64,000 nucleotides of DNA from SOKP01 sp048887165 (GTDB lineage Archaea; Asgardarchaeota; Lokiarchaeia; Sigyniarchaeales; SOKP01), in the NCBI GenBank assembly GCA_048887165.1, contig JBHLJZ010000008.1:3781-67780 (forward strand). Reading direction: 5' to 3'. Below, one piece after another: positions 44,165 through 53,190 of the stretch. Under the pieces are notes generated by a model. The model searched no databases. It was given only the letters and a program-made list of their open reading frames with translations, and was not told the origin of the DNA. The first letter of the stretch is position 1. Each line of letters starts with the position of its first letter. Position numbers and translations under genes: made by a program.

Positions 44165-45433
44165 TTGCAGGAATTTTTAGATAAATACAAATGGTTTTTG
44201 GAAGATTTAAATAAAGTAGAGAAGGATGTAAAAAGAAAGGTATTTAATGGCTTTCGCCTTGTAAAAAAAGATTTTTATCCAGAAGGAGAATATAAAGCTG
44301 ACGTAAAGAATCTAATTAATTGCGCACTCTGCCCTAATTTATGCCGTTTTGACTGCGGGACCCTTCAAGCGTCGAAAAAAGAATCAATGAGTCCTTCCTA
44401 TAAATCAAAAATAGGATATTATCTGACAATTGGAAAAATTGATCCTACAAAAGAGGAAAATAAAGAGTTTATTGATCTTATTTATAAGTGTTCTAATGAA
44501 GAAAATTGTAAAATATGGTGCCCTTTTGAATTTTCAGTCGTTTCATTGCTTGAAACAGTAAGAGATGATCTGAATGATAAAGGATTAATGCCAGATTATT
44601 GCAAGGAACAAATTAGAAAATTAGAAAAATCGAATACTATAGAAGATTATAATATTTATGAAACTTATAAAGAGAATGGAATTGAAAACATTGAAACTGA
44701 TGGCAATGATGAAGTTTATTACTATATTGGATGCGAAATGATGAAGTTTCCGAATGTAGTAAAAGCTAATATTGAAATTTTGAAGAAAGCGGGAGTCAAG
44801 TTTTCAACCAACTTAGAACAGAAAGTTTGTTGTGGTGGACCTGCTTTCAATATAAGAGAGCTTAGTACAGGGAAAAAGTTCGCTGAAAAAAATAAAGAAT
44901 TAATTAAAAAAACCGGTGCAGACCTAGTTGTTTCTGATTGTCCTGGTTGTGTCTTAACATTAACTAATAGATATGAAAAAGCAGGAATTAAGATAAATAC
45001 TAAAATCATACATATCGTTGAATATATAAAAGAACTTATTGAAAATGGAAAAATTAAGCCAGAAAAAAAAGTTCCCGAAGATTTTCAATCAATAACTATC
45101 CACGACCCTTGTTTAGTTGCTAGAAATTTAAATGATACAACATCAATTAGAAAAATTCTCAATAAAATACCGGGATTGGTAATCAATGAACCTATTTATA
45201 ACAAAGAAAATGTCCATTGTTGTGGCTGGAGCGGAACGGCTCACTGGGCAGACAAAAATCTAGCCATTAAGGAAGCAAAAAGCAGAGTCTCGGAATTAAA
45301 AGAAACTAATGCATCCGTTTTTGTTTCAGCATGCCCTCTTTGTGAATTAGGATTAGGATATGGATTAGATGAAAATGAAAAAGACTATTATAAAATACTA
45401 GATATATCTGAATTATTAATTAAAAGTCTTTAG
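44165..45433 (+). CDS. CCG-domain iron-sulfur oxidoreductase (GlpC/HdrD-like)
   Basis: A 422-residue electron-transfer partner. The N-terminal half has cysteines for [4Fe-4S] clusters (NCALCPNLCRFDC and KCSNEENCKIWC), spaced irregularly for a ferredoxin. The C-terminal half has two CCG domains: YIGCEMMKF with VCCGGPAFN and CPGCVLTL, then HDPCLVARN with VHCCGWSGTA and ACPLCELGL. This is the layout of GlpC, LutA and HdrD-like proteins. The TTG start abuts the stop of the flavoprotein. It probably passes electrons from the FAD subunit to a quinone, thiol or ferredoxin carrier. Confidence 0.85.
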   Translation: MQEFLDKYKWFLEDLNKVEKDVKRKVFNGFRLVKKDFYPEGEYKADVKNLINCALCPNLCRFDCGTLQASKKESMSPSYKSKIGYYLTIGKIDPTKEENKEFIDLIYKCSNEENCKIWCPFEFSVVSLLETVRDDLNDKGLMPDYCKEQIRKLEKSNTIEDYNIYETYKENGIENIETDGNDEVYYYIGCEMMKFPNVVKANIEILKKAGVKFSTNLEQKVCCGGPAFNIRELSTGKKFAEKNKELIKKTGADLVVSDCPGCVLTLTNRYEKAGIKINTKIIHIVEYIKELIENGKIKPEKKVPEDFQSITIHDPCLVARNLNDTTSIRKILNKIPGLVINEPIYNKENVHCCGWSGTAHWADKNLAIKEAKSRVSELKETNASVFVSACPLCELGLGYGLDENEKDYYKILDISELLIKSL

Positions 45434-45441
45434 ATAGTGAT

Positions 45442-46908
45442 TTGATGAGTGATCTGATATGCATATTTGATGTTGGAACAACTGGAGCAAGAACTGTAAT
45501 CTTTGATATTAATGGGAGAGAAATAGTAAAAGCTTATGAGGAGTATCAAATACCTAGACAACCAGTGGGGATTTCAGAGCAAGATCCTCAGATTTGGTGG
45601 GCAGCGATAAGAAATACCTGCAATAAAGTAGTAAAAAGTGGAAAATTCAAGCCAGAAGAGATAATTGGAATCTCAGCAGCATTTGCTAGAGGTACTGTTA
45701 CATTATTGGACAATAACAATGAAATTCTGCATCCTGCACTCACTTGGATGGATGAACGTGAATTAACTGATGCTAGGGGATTCAAAGAGGAATTAATTTG
45801 GAGAAATTCAATTCCTAAATTGCTATGGTTAAAAGCTAATAAACCTGAATTGTTTAATAAAGCTTCTAAAATTGTATGGCCAGATTCTTTTTTATATTTG
45901 AAATTATGTGATAAATTTGTTAGCGATCCCACTAATGGGATTAATGGTATTCTCCATCTTCAAACTTTGCGATGGGATGAAAGTCTTGCTGAAGCTTATG
46001 AATTACCTTTATCTCTATGGCCTGAGTTGCATATGCCTGGTGAAATTATTGGTGAGTTATCGTCTACTGCTGCGTCAATGCTTGGGTTAAAACCAAATAC
46101 ACCAATAATTTTGGGTGGTGGTGATCAACAATGTGCGGCACTAGGAATGGGCGTAATTGAAAAAGGGCAATCTAAAGTAACTACTGGAACTGGTACAATG
46201 GTTGATTATGTAATAGACGAACCTAAACGTGTACATGGAGATGTCCCTATTTTTACTTTTCCGCACTTAATCAAAGGAAAATGGTTGCTAGAGGGAGTTA
46301 TGCCTGGTACAGGAACGATGTTTCAAACCTATGCGATAAACTTCTCTCAATTGTTAATAAAAGAATGTGAAGAAAAAAATCTAAATGTATATGATATGCT
46401 AGCGAAAGAGGCAGAAATAGCTCCTCCTGGTAGTAATGGGTTATTATTTATTCCTCTTTATATATTTCGTAAAGGAACTATTCATGGATTAGGATGGCAT
46501 CATAATAGAGCTCATTTTTCTCGGGCAATTATGGAAAGTGCAGCCTTATCTGCACAAATGTACTTAAATCTGATTGAGGGATTTGGAGGAATTAGAAGTG
46601 AAGTCCTTAAATCAGATGGTGGAGCAATGAATAGTAGCTTCTGGGCACAAATATTCGCAGATGTAACTAATAAAAAAATACTCATCCCAGAAAATAAAGA
46701 TGGAGCAGCAGTAGGAGCATCTATTTTAGGATTTTATGGATGTGGAAAATTCAGCACTATTTCAGATGCCATTAATAAAATAGTTAGATTTAGTGATGAA
46801 AAAGTACCAAATAAAGAGAATGTAAAAATATATAAGAAACTTAGTCGAATCTTTTTTTCTACAGTTCTAGAAACTAATGAAAAAAAGCGAGTAACCAAGG
46901 ATTTATAA
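45442..46908 (+). CDS. FGGY-family carbohydrate kinase (glycerol/xylulose kinase-like)
   Basis: A 488-residue ATP-dependent sugar or polyol kinase. The N-terminal phosphate motif is IFDVGTTGARTVIFDINGRE; later GGGDQQCAALGMGVIEKGQ and KSDGGAMNSSFWAQIFADV match the two FGGY signature regions, and TGTGTMVDYV the adenosine region. The substrate region TWMDERE is closer to xylulokinase-type than to typical glycerol kinase. ATG at 45445 is probably the true start. It ends the oxidase-FeS-kinase operon, so the kinase product may be the substrate oxidised by the flavoprotein, as in glycerol catabolism (inference). Confidence 0.85.
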   Translation: MMSDLICIFDVGTTGARTVIFDINGREIVKAYEEYQIPRQPVGISEQDPQIWWAAIRNTCNKVVKSGKFKPEEIIGISAAFARGTVTLLDNNNEILHPALTWMDERELTDARGFKEELIWRNSIPKLLWLKANKPELFNKASKIVWPDSFLYLKLCDKFVSDPTNGINGILHLQTLRWDESLAEAYELPLSLWPELHMPGEIIGELSSTAASMLGLKPNTPIILGGGDQQCAALGMGVIEKGQSKVTTGTGTMVDYVIDEPKRVHGDVPIFTFPHLIKGKWLLEGVMPGTGTMFQTYAINFSQLLIKECEEKNLNVYDMLAKEAEIAPPGSNGLLFIPLYIFRKGTIHGLGWHHNRAHFSRAIMESAALSAQMYLNLIEGFGGIRSEVLKSDGGAMNSSFWAQIFADVTNKKILIPENKDGAAVGASILGFYGCGKFSTISDAINKIVRFSDEKVPNKENVKIYKKLSRIFFSTVLETNEKKRVTKDL

Positions 46909-47202
46909 TAATCATTTAGTAAATTTTCATTTAAATTTTAATTTATTTTTATTTTTACAATTTTAATCGAGTTATAAAGGATTTTTAGCATTGATAATAA
47001 TATTCCCTTTACAAAAAGGTTAAATATGTTTAAATTGAATAAATGAAAATGAAAAAAATTCAATGATTTCTACTTTTCCGATTATTAAAAGTGGAAAAAT
47101 TATGGTAGATATTCAATATTTTTAAAGATTTTTTATTTTAGAAAAGTATTTTTTGTATACTTTATTTCAAAAATTATTAGTAATTTCAAATTATATAAGA
47201 AT
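46909..47202. other. 294-base intergenic region
   Basis: AT-rich, with no coding frame of note. A partial inverted repeat (cttttccgattattaaaagtgg, near 47072) is seen. Nothing else recognised. Confidence 0.35.
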
Positions 47203-48045
47203 TTGTACATGCCTTTTTTCAAAAATAAAGAGGGATATAATCTCTATTACGAGGATATCAACGGCGAAAATAAAGAGCAAACAGAAGGTACTATTATTTT
47301 GTTACATGGTTTCGCATCTTCAGCCTCGTTTTTTAAAGGGCAAATTCAAGTATTAAAAGAATCTTATCGAATAATTGCTTTTGATGCATTAGGACATGGA
47401 AGAAGTGAACATCCAAAACAATTAAATCTTTCAAAAAATCTAAGATATGATATAATAAGAGATCTTGAGGATCTTCTTAATTTCTTGAATGTAAATGAAA
47501 AATTTGGAATAATAGGTCATTCTTTAGTAGGTGGAATGATTGCCCAATTAATTTGTATGAAAGATCCAGAAAAAATTAAGTTTTTAATACTCTTAAATTC
47601 TGGCTATATAATGATTGATAACGTAATTAGAAACATCTTTTATAATTTGCTTCCCTACTTTATTCGCATGAACTTTTTAGAGGTTGTTGCTAATTCTGTT
47701 GAGAATATTTTGGATAAAATTATTCCATATATATTAAATTCTTTAGCGGATTCAATTAATGGAATGAAATTAACTAAAGATGAATTATATATGCTAATTG
47801 AGGATCAAATTTTTGGAATGATAAACGAAATAAATGAATATGATCCTTCTGGTATTCAATGTCCAACCTTAATTATCGGGGGAAGATTAGATAATTTCGC
47901 TCCTGAACAAATGTCTGAAGAATTACATAAAATGATTCCAAATTCTAAGCTGGAAATAATCGATATGGCGGGACATTTCGCACCAGCTCAACGAAAGAAT
48001 GTAATTAATCAGTTAATATGTGATTTTATTAGAAGCCTTAAGTGA
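47203..48045 (+). CDS. Alpha/beta hydrolase
   Basis: A 280-residue hydrolase of the MhpC type. Oxyanion region ILLHGFASSASFF, nucleophile elbow IGHSLVGGM (Ser), Asp in GGRLDNFAPEQ and His in DMAGHFAPA complete the triad. A hydrophobic lid lies around residues 130-190. TTG 47203 opens the frame; ATG 47209 is an equally good start. It precedes the MazG-like gene but probably is unrelated to purine synthesis. Substrate unknown. Confidence 0.85.
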   Translation: MYMPFFKNKEGYNLYYEDINGENKEQTEGTIILLHGFASSASFFKGQIQVLKESYRIIAFDALGHGRSEHPKQLNLSKNLRYDIIRDLEDLLNFLNVNEKFGIIGHSLVGGMIAQLICMKDPEKIKFLILLNSGYIMIDNVIRNIFYNLLPYFIRMNFLEVVANSVENILDKIIPYILNSLADSINGMKLTKDELYMLIEDQIFGMINEINEYDPSGIQCPTLIIGGRLDNFAPEQMSEELHKMIPNSKLEIIDMAGHFAPAQRKNVINQLICDFIRSLK

Positions 48046-48090
48046 ATATTATATTAAGAATTTTCTAATCATATATAATGTTGTTTAATT

Positions 48091-48462
48091 ATGGTTTCTA
48101 ATCGGATTGATGATAATAATACTACTATTTCTTACTTTAAAAAAGATGTAGATAAATTTGTTGAAGAACGAAGCTGGAAAAAATATCATACACCTAAGAA
48201 TTTAATTCAAGCTCTAGGTATTGAGGTAGCGGAATTGTCTGAAATTTTTCTTTTTAGAGATTATGATATAGAGAAAATTCACGAAGATAATAAACTTATG
48301 GAAAATATATCAGATGAGATTGCAGATATATTTATTTATTTGTTAAGTTTAGTTAATTGCTTAAATATTGATTTAACTAAGATATTTATAAGAAAAATGG
48401 AAAAAAATAGAAAAAAATACTCTCACAGAGAATTTAACAATGGATCCTTCTATAAGAAATAA
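48091..48462 (+). CDS. MazG-like nucleotide pyrophosphohydrolase
   Basis: A 123-residue all-alpha NTP pyrophosphatase, similar in size and motifs to dCTPase/RS21-type MazG-like proteins. The metal-binding residues are in GIEVAELSEIFLF (ExxE) and DEIADIFIYLL (ExxD). FVEERSWKKYHTPKNLIQAL matches the family's N-terminus. Such enzymes clean up non-canonical dNTPs. The purine operon begins just downstream, in the same orientation but with about 90 bases between. Confidence 0.85.
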   Translation: MVSNRIDDNNTTISYFKKDVDKFVEERSWKKYHTPKNLIQALGIEVAELSEIFLFRDYDIEKIHEDNKLMENISDEIADIFIYLLSLVNCLNIDLTKIFIRKMEKNRKKYSHREFNNGSFYKK

Positions 48463-48554
48463 CTAGTCGAATAGTATTTCATATTCTACAGTTAATAATT
48501 GCTATATAAAATATATTAATAGCTTTTTTATGAGAAATTTCCTTTATAATTATC

Positions 48555-49532
48555 ATGGTAGCAGACAACATTGATGATATATTAAAACAGCAATTAGATA
48601 AGACCCTACACGAGACTAACTTTTCTTCACTCGGGGAATTGTATAAAGGAAAGGTCCGTGATAACTATATAAAAGAAAATATCAGAATTATTATAGCTAC
48701 TGATCGCTTATCTGCTTTTGATAGGGTCATTACTACTATACCATTTAAGGGACAAATGTTAAATCAAGTCTCTGCTTTTTGGTTTGAAAAAACTAAAAAT
48801 CTTGTTAAAAATCACATAATTGATATTCCCGATCCTAATGTTGCTGTTGTGCATCAATGTGAGATGATTCCAATCGAAATTATAGTTAGAGCGTATATTA
48901 CTGGTACAGCGTGGAGAAATTACTTAAAAGGAGAAACAACTTCAGGAATAAACCTTCCTAAGGGACTCAGAAAAAATGAAAAATTAGATAATATATTAAT
49001 TACCCCTTCTACTAAAGCAGAATCAGGTCATGATATTTATATTTCAAAAAAGAAGATACTAAATGAGGAAATGGTTACTAAAGAGATTTATGAACAGATG
49101 GAAGATGCTGCTATAAAGCTTTATAAATTTGGTCAAGAGTATTGTACAAAAAATGGACTAATATTGGTTGATACTAAGTACGAATTTGGGATAAAGAATG
49201 GGGAGTTAATGGTAATTGATGAAATTCATACCCAAGACTCATCAAGATTTTGGATACTTGAAACTTATGAAAAACAGTTTGAAATGGGAGAAGAACCTGA
49301 AATTTTAGATAAAGAAATATTTAGAGGTTGGTTAATGGAAACTTATCCCGATGTTTTTCCAAATATAAAACCTGATCAGGATATTCCGCCAATATCATCT
49401 GATATTAAATTAGAATTAGCTAAAAGATATATGAGAAGCTATGAAAAAATAACAGGATTGGAATTTAAAGCAGAAGTTTCAGACGTTAAAAATCGTATAT
49501 ATGAAAATTTAAAGAAAAATAACTATATTTGA
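48555..49532 (+). CDS. purC: Phosphoribosylaminoimidazole-succinocarboxamide synthase
   Basis: SAICAR synthetase, which joins CAIR and aspartate using ATP in purine synthesis. The 325 residues show YKGKVRDNYIKENIRIIIAT, DRLSAFDRV, RAYITGTAWRNYLKG and the ATP-site LVDTKYEFG with IDEIHTQDSSRFW. The length is that of the long (yeast/many-bacteria) type rather than the short 240-residue form. It is first in the purine run, 387 bases before purS. Confidence 0.95.
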   Translation: MVADNIDDILKQQLDKTLHETNFSSLGELYKGKVRDNYIKENIRIIIATDRLSAFDRVITTIPFKGQMLNQVSAFWFEKTKNLVKNHIIDIPDPNVAVVHQCEMIPIEIIVRAYITGTAWRNYLKGETTSGINLPKGLRKNEKLDNILITPSTKAESGHDIYISKKKILNEEMVTKEIYEQMEDAAIKLYKFGQEYCTKNGLILVDTKYEFGIKNGELMVIDEIHTQDSSRFWILETYEKQFEMGEEPEILDKEIFRGWLMETYPDVFPNIKPDQDIPPISSDIKLELAKRYMRSYEKITGLEFKAEVSDVKNRIYENLKKNNYI

Positions 49533-49582
49533 TGTCCGTTGAGAAAAGATTTAAATAACAATCAATAGTAATTATTTTTATA

Positions 49583-49786
49583 ATGTTTAATTTAATTTTA
49601 TTAGTTGGTTCCTTTGGATTGTTTTTAACAAGCGCTATCTTATTATTAATTGATTTAGAGTCAAAAAAAAGAAGTAAAAATAGAGATAAAACTAGAAATT
49701 TGCCAAAGTTGGGAAGTTATAGTTTCTTATTAAATCTCATAGCTTTATTACTTTTAGTATTTGTTAGCTTCAGCTATGATTTATAA
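49583..49786 (+). CDS. Small two-helix membrane protein (67 aa)
   Basis: A 67-residue protein with two hydrophobic helices (about 1-22 and 46-66) joined by a basic loop (ESKKRSKNRDKTRN). No family is recognised. It lies between purC and purS, in the same orientation, 50 bases after purC. It is unlikely to be part of purine synthesis; it could be a small carrier of unknown role. Confidence 0.5.
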   Translation: MFNLILLVGSFGLFLTSAILLLIDLESKKRSKNRDKTRNLPKLGSYSFLLNLIALLLLVFVSFSYDL

Positions 49787-49919
49787 ATTAAATTTATCAT
49801 AACCAAATTGAAAATTAATTATTTAAAAATAAATTGAATTTTGTCTTATTTTGTCGATGGAAATTATTTATTAATTAATAAGAACTATTAATATTATTAT
49901 GAACTTTTTCTTTAAGTAA

Positions 49920-50192
49920 ATGGAGCAGATAGAATTTATAGTAGAAGTTGTATTAGAAAATAAAAAAGCTGCTCGGGATCCGGTAGGGGAAACTATTCAA
50001 AGAGATCTTATCGCGAAAAAAGGATATGATGCGGTTCTAAATGTTCGAAGTGGACAATACTTAAGATTTTATGTGAAAGCGGACAATGAAAAAAAAGCAG
50101 GAGATATTATTGAAGATTTACTTAACAAGTTAAGGATTTATAATCCAGTTACTCAAAATTTTAAAATATTAAAAATATCAAAAGAGAATTAA
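49920..50192 (+). CDS. purS: Phosphoribosylformylglycinamidine synthase subunit PurS
   Basis: A 90-residue subunit that bridges PurQ and the short PurL in FGAM synthetase. Motifs DPVGETIQRDLIAKKGYDAV and VRSGQYLRFYVKADNEKKA are characteristic. It ends three bases before purQ and so is coupled to it. Its presence fits the 748-residue short PurL. Confidence 0.94.
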   Translation: MEQIEFIVEVVLENKKAARDPVGETIQRDLIAKKGYDAVLNVRSGQYLRFYVKADNEKKAGDIIEDLLNKLRIYNPVTQNFKILKISKEN

Positions 50193-50195
50193 TAA

Positions 50196-50906
50196 ATGAA
50201 GATTAAAATTGCAGTTATCCAATTCCCAGCAGCTAATTGCGATTTAGACGCATTACATGTACTAAATAATGTTTTAAATGTTGAAACTAGCTTGGTTTGG
50301 CATAATCATTTTAATGAAGCTAATTTTGATGGCGTAATCCTCCCAGGTGGATTCTCGTTTGGTGATTACTTACGAGCAGGTATTATAGCAGCTCATAGCC
50401 CCGCAATAGATCAAGCAAGAATTATGTTAAAGGATGGACGACCAATTATTGGTATTTGTAATGGTTTTCAAATTTTAACGGAAGCACAATTCCTTCCAGG
50501 CGCATTGCTTCAAAATGAGTCACTTAAATTTGTTTGTAAATGGGTAAATATCAAAGTTGAAAATAATCAAACAGCTTTTACCAATAAAATGAATTTAGGT
50601 GATGTTCTTGATATTCCGATAGCACACGGCGAAGGAAGATATTTTACTGATAATCTTAAAGAGTTAGAAGAGAATGATCAAATTGTATTTAGGTATTCTT
50701 CAAGAAATGGTGAGTTTTCAGATGAAGCTAATCCCAATGGATCAATGGATAATATCGCTGGAGTATGTAACTTAGAACAGAATTGTCTAGGTCTAATGCC
50801 CCATCCTGAGAGAACTTCTGAACCAATTTTAAGTCCTTATAGAACCTCTCATGGAAAATTATTTTTTGAGTCGATGATCGAATTTATTAAACAGAGGTTA
50901 TTCTAA
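50196..50906 (+). CDS. purQ: Phosphoribosylformylglycinamidine synthase subunit PurQ
   Basis: Glutamine amidotransferase (class I) subunit of FGAM synthetase, 236 residues. Catalytic Cys in GICNGFQILTEA, and His/Glu in LMPHPERTSEP; VILPGGFSFGDYLRAG is the family hallmark. It supplies ammonia to PurL. Its stop shares a base with the PurL start (TAATG), so the two are translationally coupled. Confidence 0.96.
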   Translation: MKIKIAVIQFPAANCDLDALHVLNNVLNVETSLVWHNHFNEANFDGVILPGGFSFGDYLRAGIIAAHSPAIDQARIMLKDGRPIIGICNGFQILTEAQFLPGALLQNESLKFVCKWVNIKVENNQTAFTNKMNLGDVLDIPIAHGEGRYFTDNLKELEENDQIVFRYSSRNGEFSDEANPNGSMDNIAGVCNLEQNCLGLMPHPERTSEPILSPYRTSHGKLFFESMIEFIKQRLF

Positions 50907-53152
50907 TGACAAAAATAAATGTAAATGGCGAAGAAATTCACGTAGAAATGACAAATGGGGAATTTGGAAAGGTTAAGGATTTATTAGATCGGAATCCTAA
51001 CATAACTGAATTAGGCATGTTTGATGTTATGTGGAGTGAGCATTGTTCTTATAAATCATCACGTCCAAAATTGAGATTATTTGAAGATGCTGAAGATGAG
51101 TATGATTATGTTTTAGCAGGTCCTGGTCAAGATGCAGGGGTAATTGATATTGGAGATGGATACGCTTTAGCTTTTCGAATTGAATCTCATAATCATCCTT
51201 CTGCTATTGAACCTTATCATGGTGCTGCTACAGGTATAGGTGGAATAATTAGAGATATATTATGTATGGGTGTTCGACCTATAGCTTTATTAGATCCTTT
51301 AAGATTTGGCCGATTAAAAGATAATCCACATTCTCAGTGGTTGTTTAAGTATGTAGTTAAGGGTATTGCAGATTATGGTAATTGTACAGGAATCCCTACA
51401 ATAGGGGGAGAAGTTGAATTTGATGATAGTTTTGAGAGTAATTGTATCGTAAACGTAGCATGTATAGGATTGGGAACAATAGAAGATTTTAAGCATGCTC
51501 CTAGTAGAGCGTATAATCCTGGTGATTATGTAGTTCTAATGGGTGGTTCTACAGGTAGAGATGGAATTCACGGAGTAACTTTTGCTTCTCGTACTTTAAC
51601 AGAAATGTCTGAAGCAGATAGACCAGCAGTTCAAATTGGTGATCCTTTTACAAAAAAAATGATTATTGAAGCTACTTTGGAAGCTGTTAAGACGGGATAT
51701 GTAAGAGGTTTGAAAGATCTTGGGGGAGGTGGATTGACTTGTGCCACAAGTGAATTAACTGGAGATGGAAATACAGGAGCACGGGTAGATTTGAGAAAAG
51801 TTTTTACTAGAGAACCGGGTATGAATTCATATGAAATTATGCTTTCAGAATCACAAGAACGAATGGCTTTTATTATCAAACCTGACGGATTAGAAACAGT
51901 TCTTGATGTATTTAAAAAATATGAAATGAGTTTTGCCGTAATTGGTAGAACTGACGAATCAAAAGTTCTTAGAGTATTCGATGGTGAAAATCTTGTAGTA
52001 AATATCCCTTCAAAAGCACTCTCTGAATCGCCAACATTTATACGGGAAGAGAAACGACCTTCTTATCTGGATAAATTACTTGCACAAAAAACTCCAAAGC
52101 CTAATTTAGGATTAGATGAAATAGTTTATAGACTAATAGCATCTGAAAATATTTGTAGTAAAGAGTGGGTTTACCGACAATATGATCATGAAGTCGGTGT
52201 TAGATCAGTTGTCAAATGTGGTGAAGGAGATGCAGGTGTTCTGAGAATAATTGGTACTGATAAGTTTATAGCTGCGAGTGTTGGAATTAATTCAAAGCAC
52301 TGTTTCTTAGATCCATACGAAGGAGCTAAAGGAGGACTAGTTGAAGAGTGTAGTAATATAATTGTAAATGGAGCAAAACCAATGGCAATGGTTAATTGCT
52401 GCAATTTCGGGAATCCAGAAAAACCTGAGTCTTTCTGGTATTTTTCGAGATCAGTCGATGGTATGAATGATTTCTGTAGAAAATTAAGGATTCCTATAGT
52501 AGGAGGAAACGTTTCTTTCTATAATGAAGATGAAGTTAAGAATAGAGCAATAAAAGCAACACCTATGATAATGATTGTGGGACTCATCGAAGGTGAAGAA
52601 AATATAATCACACTTCCTTTTAAGAATACAAGAGATGATATCTTAATAATTGGGGAAACAAAGGCAGAATTAGGAGGGTCTGAATATAACTCAGTTATTC
52701 ATAATATTGAGGGTGGGATCCCACCTAAATGTGATGAAGCGATAATTAGAGCAACCTGGGATTTTCTTTTTGAATTATATGAAAAAGATTTAGTAAAAGC
52801 TAATCACGATGTTAATAAGGGTGGATTTATAATTACGATTGCTGAAATGTGCTTTAAAAATAAATTAGGAGCAGATCTAGATCTTACTGCCTACCATAAT
52901 AATGATTTAAGAGACGATGAATTATTATTTAGTGAGTCACTAGGGAGGTTTATAATTGAAGCTGATCCAAAAGATACAGATAATATTCTGAAATTAGCGG
53001 GAAAATTTCATGTTATTGTTGAAAAAATAGGAGTTATAATTCATGACCCAAAAATAAATATCAAGGGATTAAAAGATAGAGAAATCACCTTAGACCTAGA
53101 AAAAATGAAAAAATTACATGAATCAACAATTCCTGAACTAATGGAAATTTAA
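50906..53152 (+). CDS. purL: Phosphoribosylformylglycinamidine synthase subunit PurL
   Basis: ATP-dependent synthetase subunit of FGAM synthetase, 748 residues, the short form lacking a fused glutaminase. Family motifs are WSEHCSYKSSRP, RIESHNHPSAIEPYHGA, GIGGIIRDILCMG and KDLGGGGLTCATSELT. The second half repeats the AIR-synthetase-like domain (PIVGGNVSFYNE, NKGGFIITIAEMC). It starts at the last base of purQ. Confidence 0.97.
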   Translation: MTKINVNGEEIHVEMTNGEFGKVKDLLDRNPNITELGMFDVMWSEHCSYKSSRPKLRLFEDAEDEYDYVLAGPGQDAGVIDIGDGYALAFRIESHNHPSAIEPYHGAATGIGGIIRDILCMGVRPIALLDPLRFGRLKDNPHSQWLFKYVVKGIADYGNCTGIPTIGGEVEFDDSFESNCIVNVACIGLGTIEDFKHAPSRAYNPGDYVVLMGGSTGRDGIHGVTFASRTLTEMSEADRPAVQIGDPFTKKMIIEATLEAVKTGYVRGLKDLGGGGLTCATSELTGDGNTGARVDLRKVFTREPGMNSYEIMLSESQERMAFIIKPDGLETVLDVFKKYEMSFAVIGRTDESKVLRVFDGENLVVNIPSKALSESPTFIREEKRPSYLDKLLAQKTPKPNLGLDEIVYRLIASENICSKEWVYRQYDHEVGVRSVVKCGEGDAGVLRIIGTDKFIAASVGINSKHCFLDPYEGAKGGLVEECSNIIVNGAKPMAMVNCCNFGNPEKPESFWYFSRSVDGMNDFCRKLRIPIVGGNVSFYNEDEVKNRAIKATPMIMIVGLIEGEENIITLPFKNTRDDILIIGETKAELGGSEYNSVIHNIEGGIPPKCDEAIIRATWDFLFELYEKDLVKANHDVNKGGFIITIAEMCFKNKLGADLDLTAYHNNDLRDDELLFSESLGRFIIEADPKDTDNILKLAGKFHVIVEKIGVIIHDPKINIKGLKDREITLDLEKMKKLHESTIPELMEI

Positions 53153-53173
53153 TTATAGGAAAGTTTATAATCT

Positions 53174-53180
53174 GAAGGAG
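53174..53180 (+). promoter_or_regulatory. Ribosome binding site GAAGGAG for purF
   Basis: GGAG (53177-53180) lies 10 bases before the in-frame ATT at 53191 and about 110 bases before the first ATG. Its position supports initiation near 53191. Confidence 0.55.
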
Positions 53181-53190
53181 CTGTTAAAAT

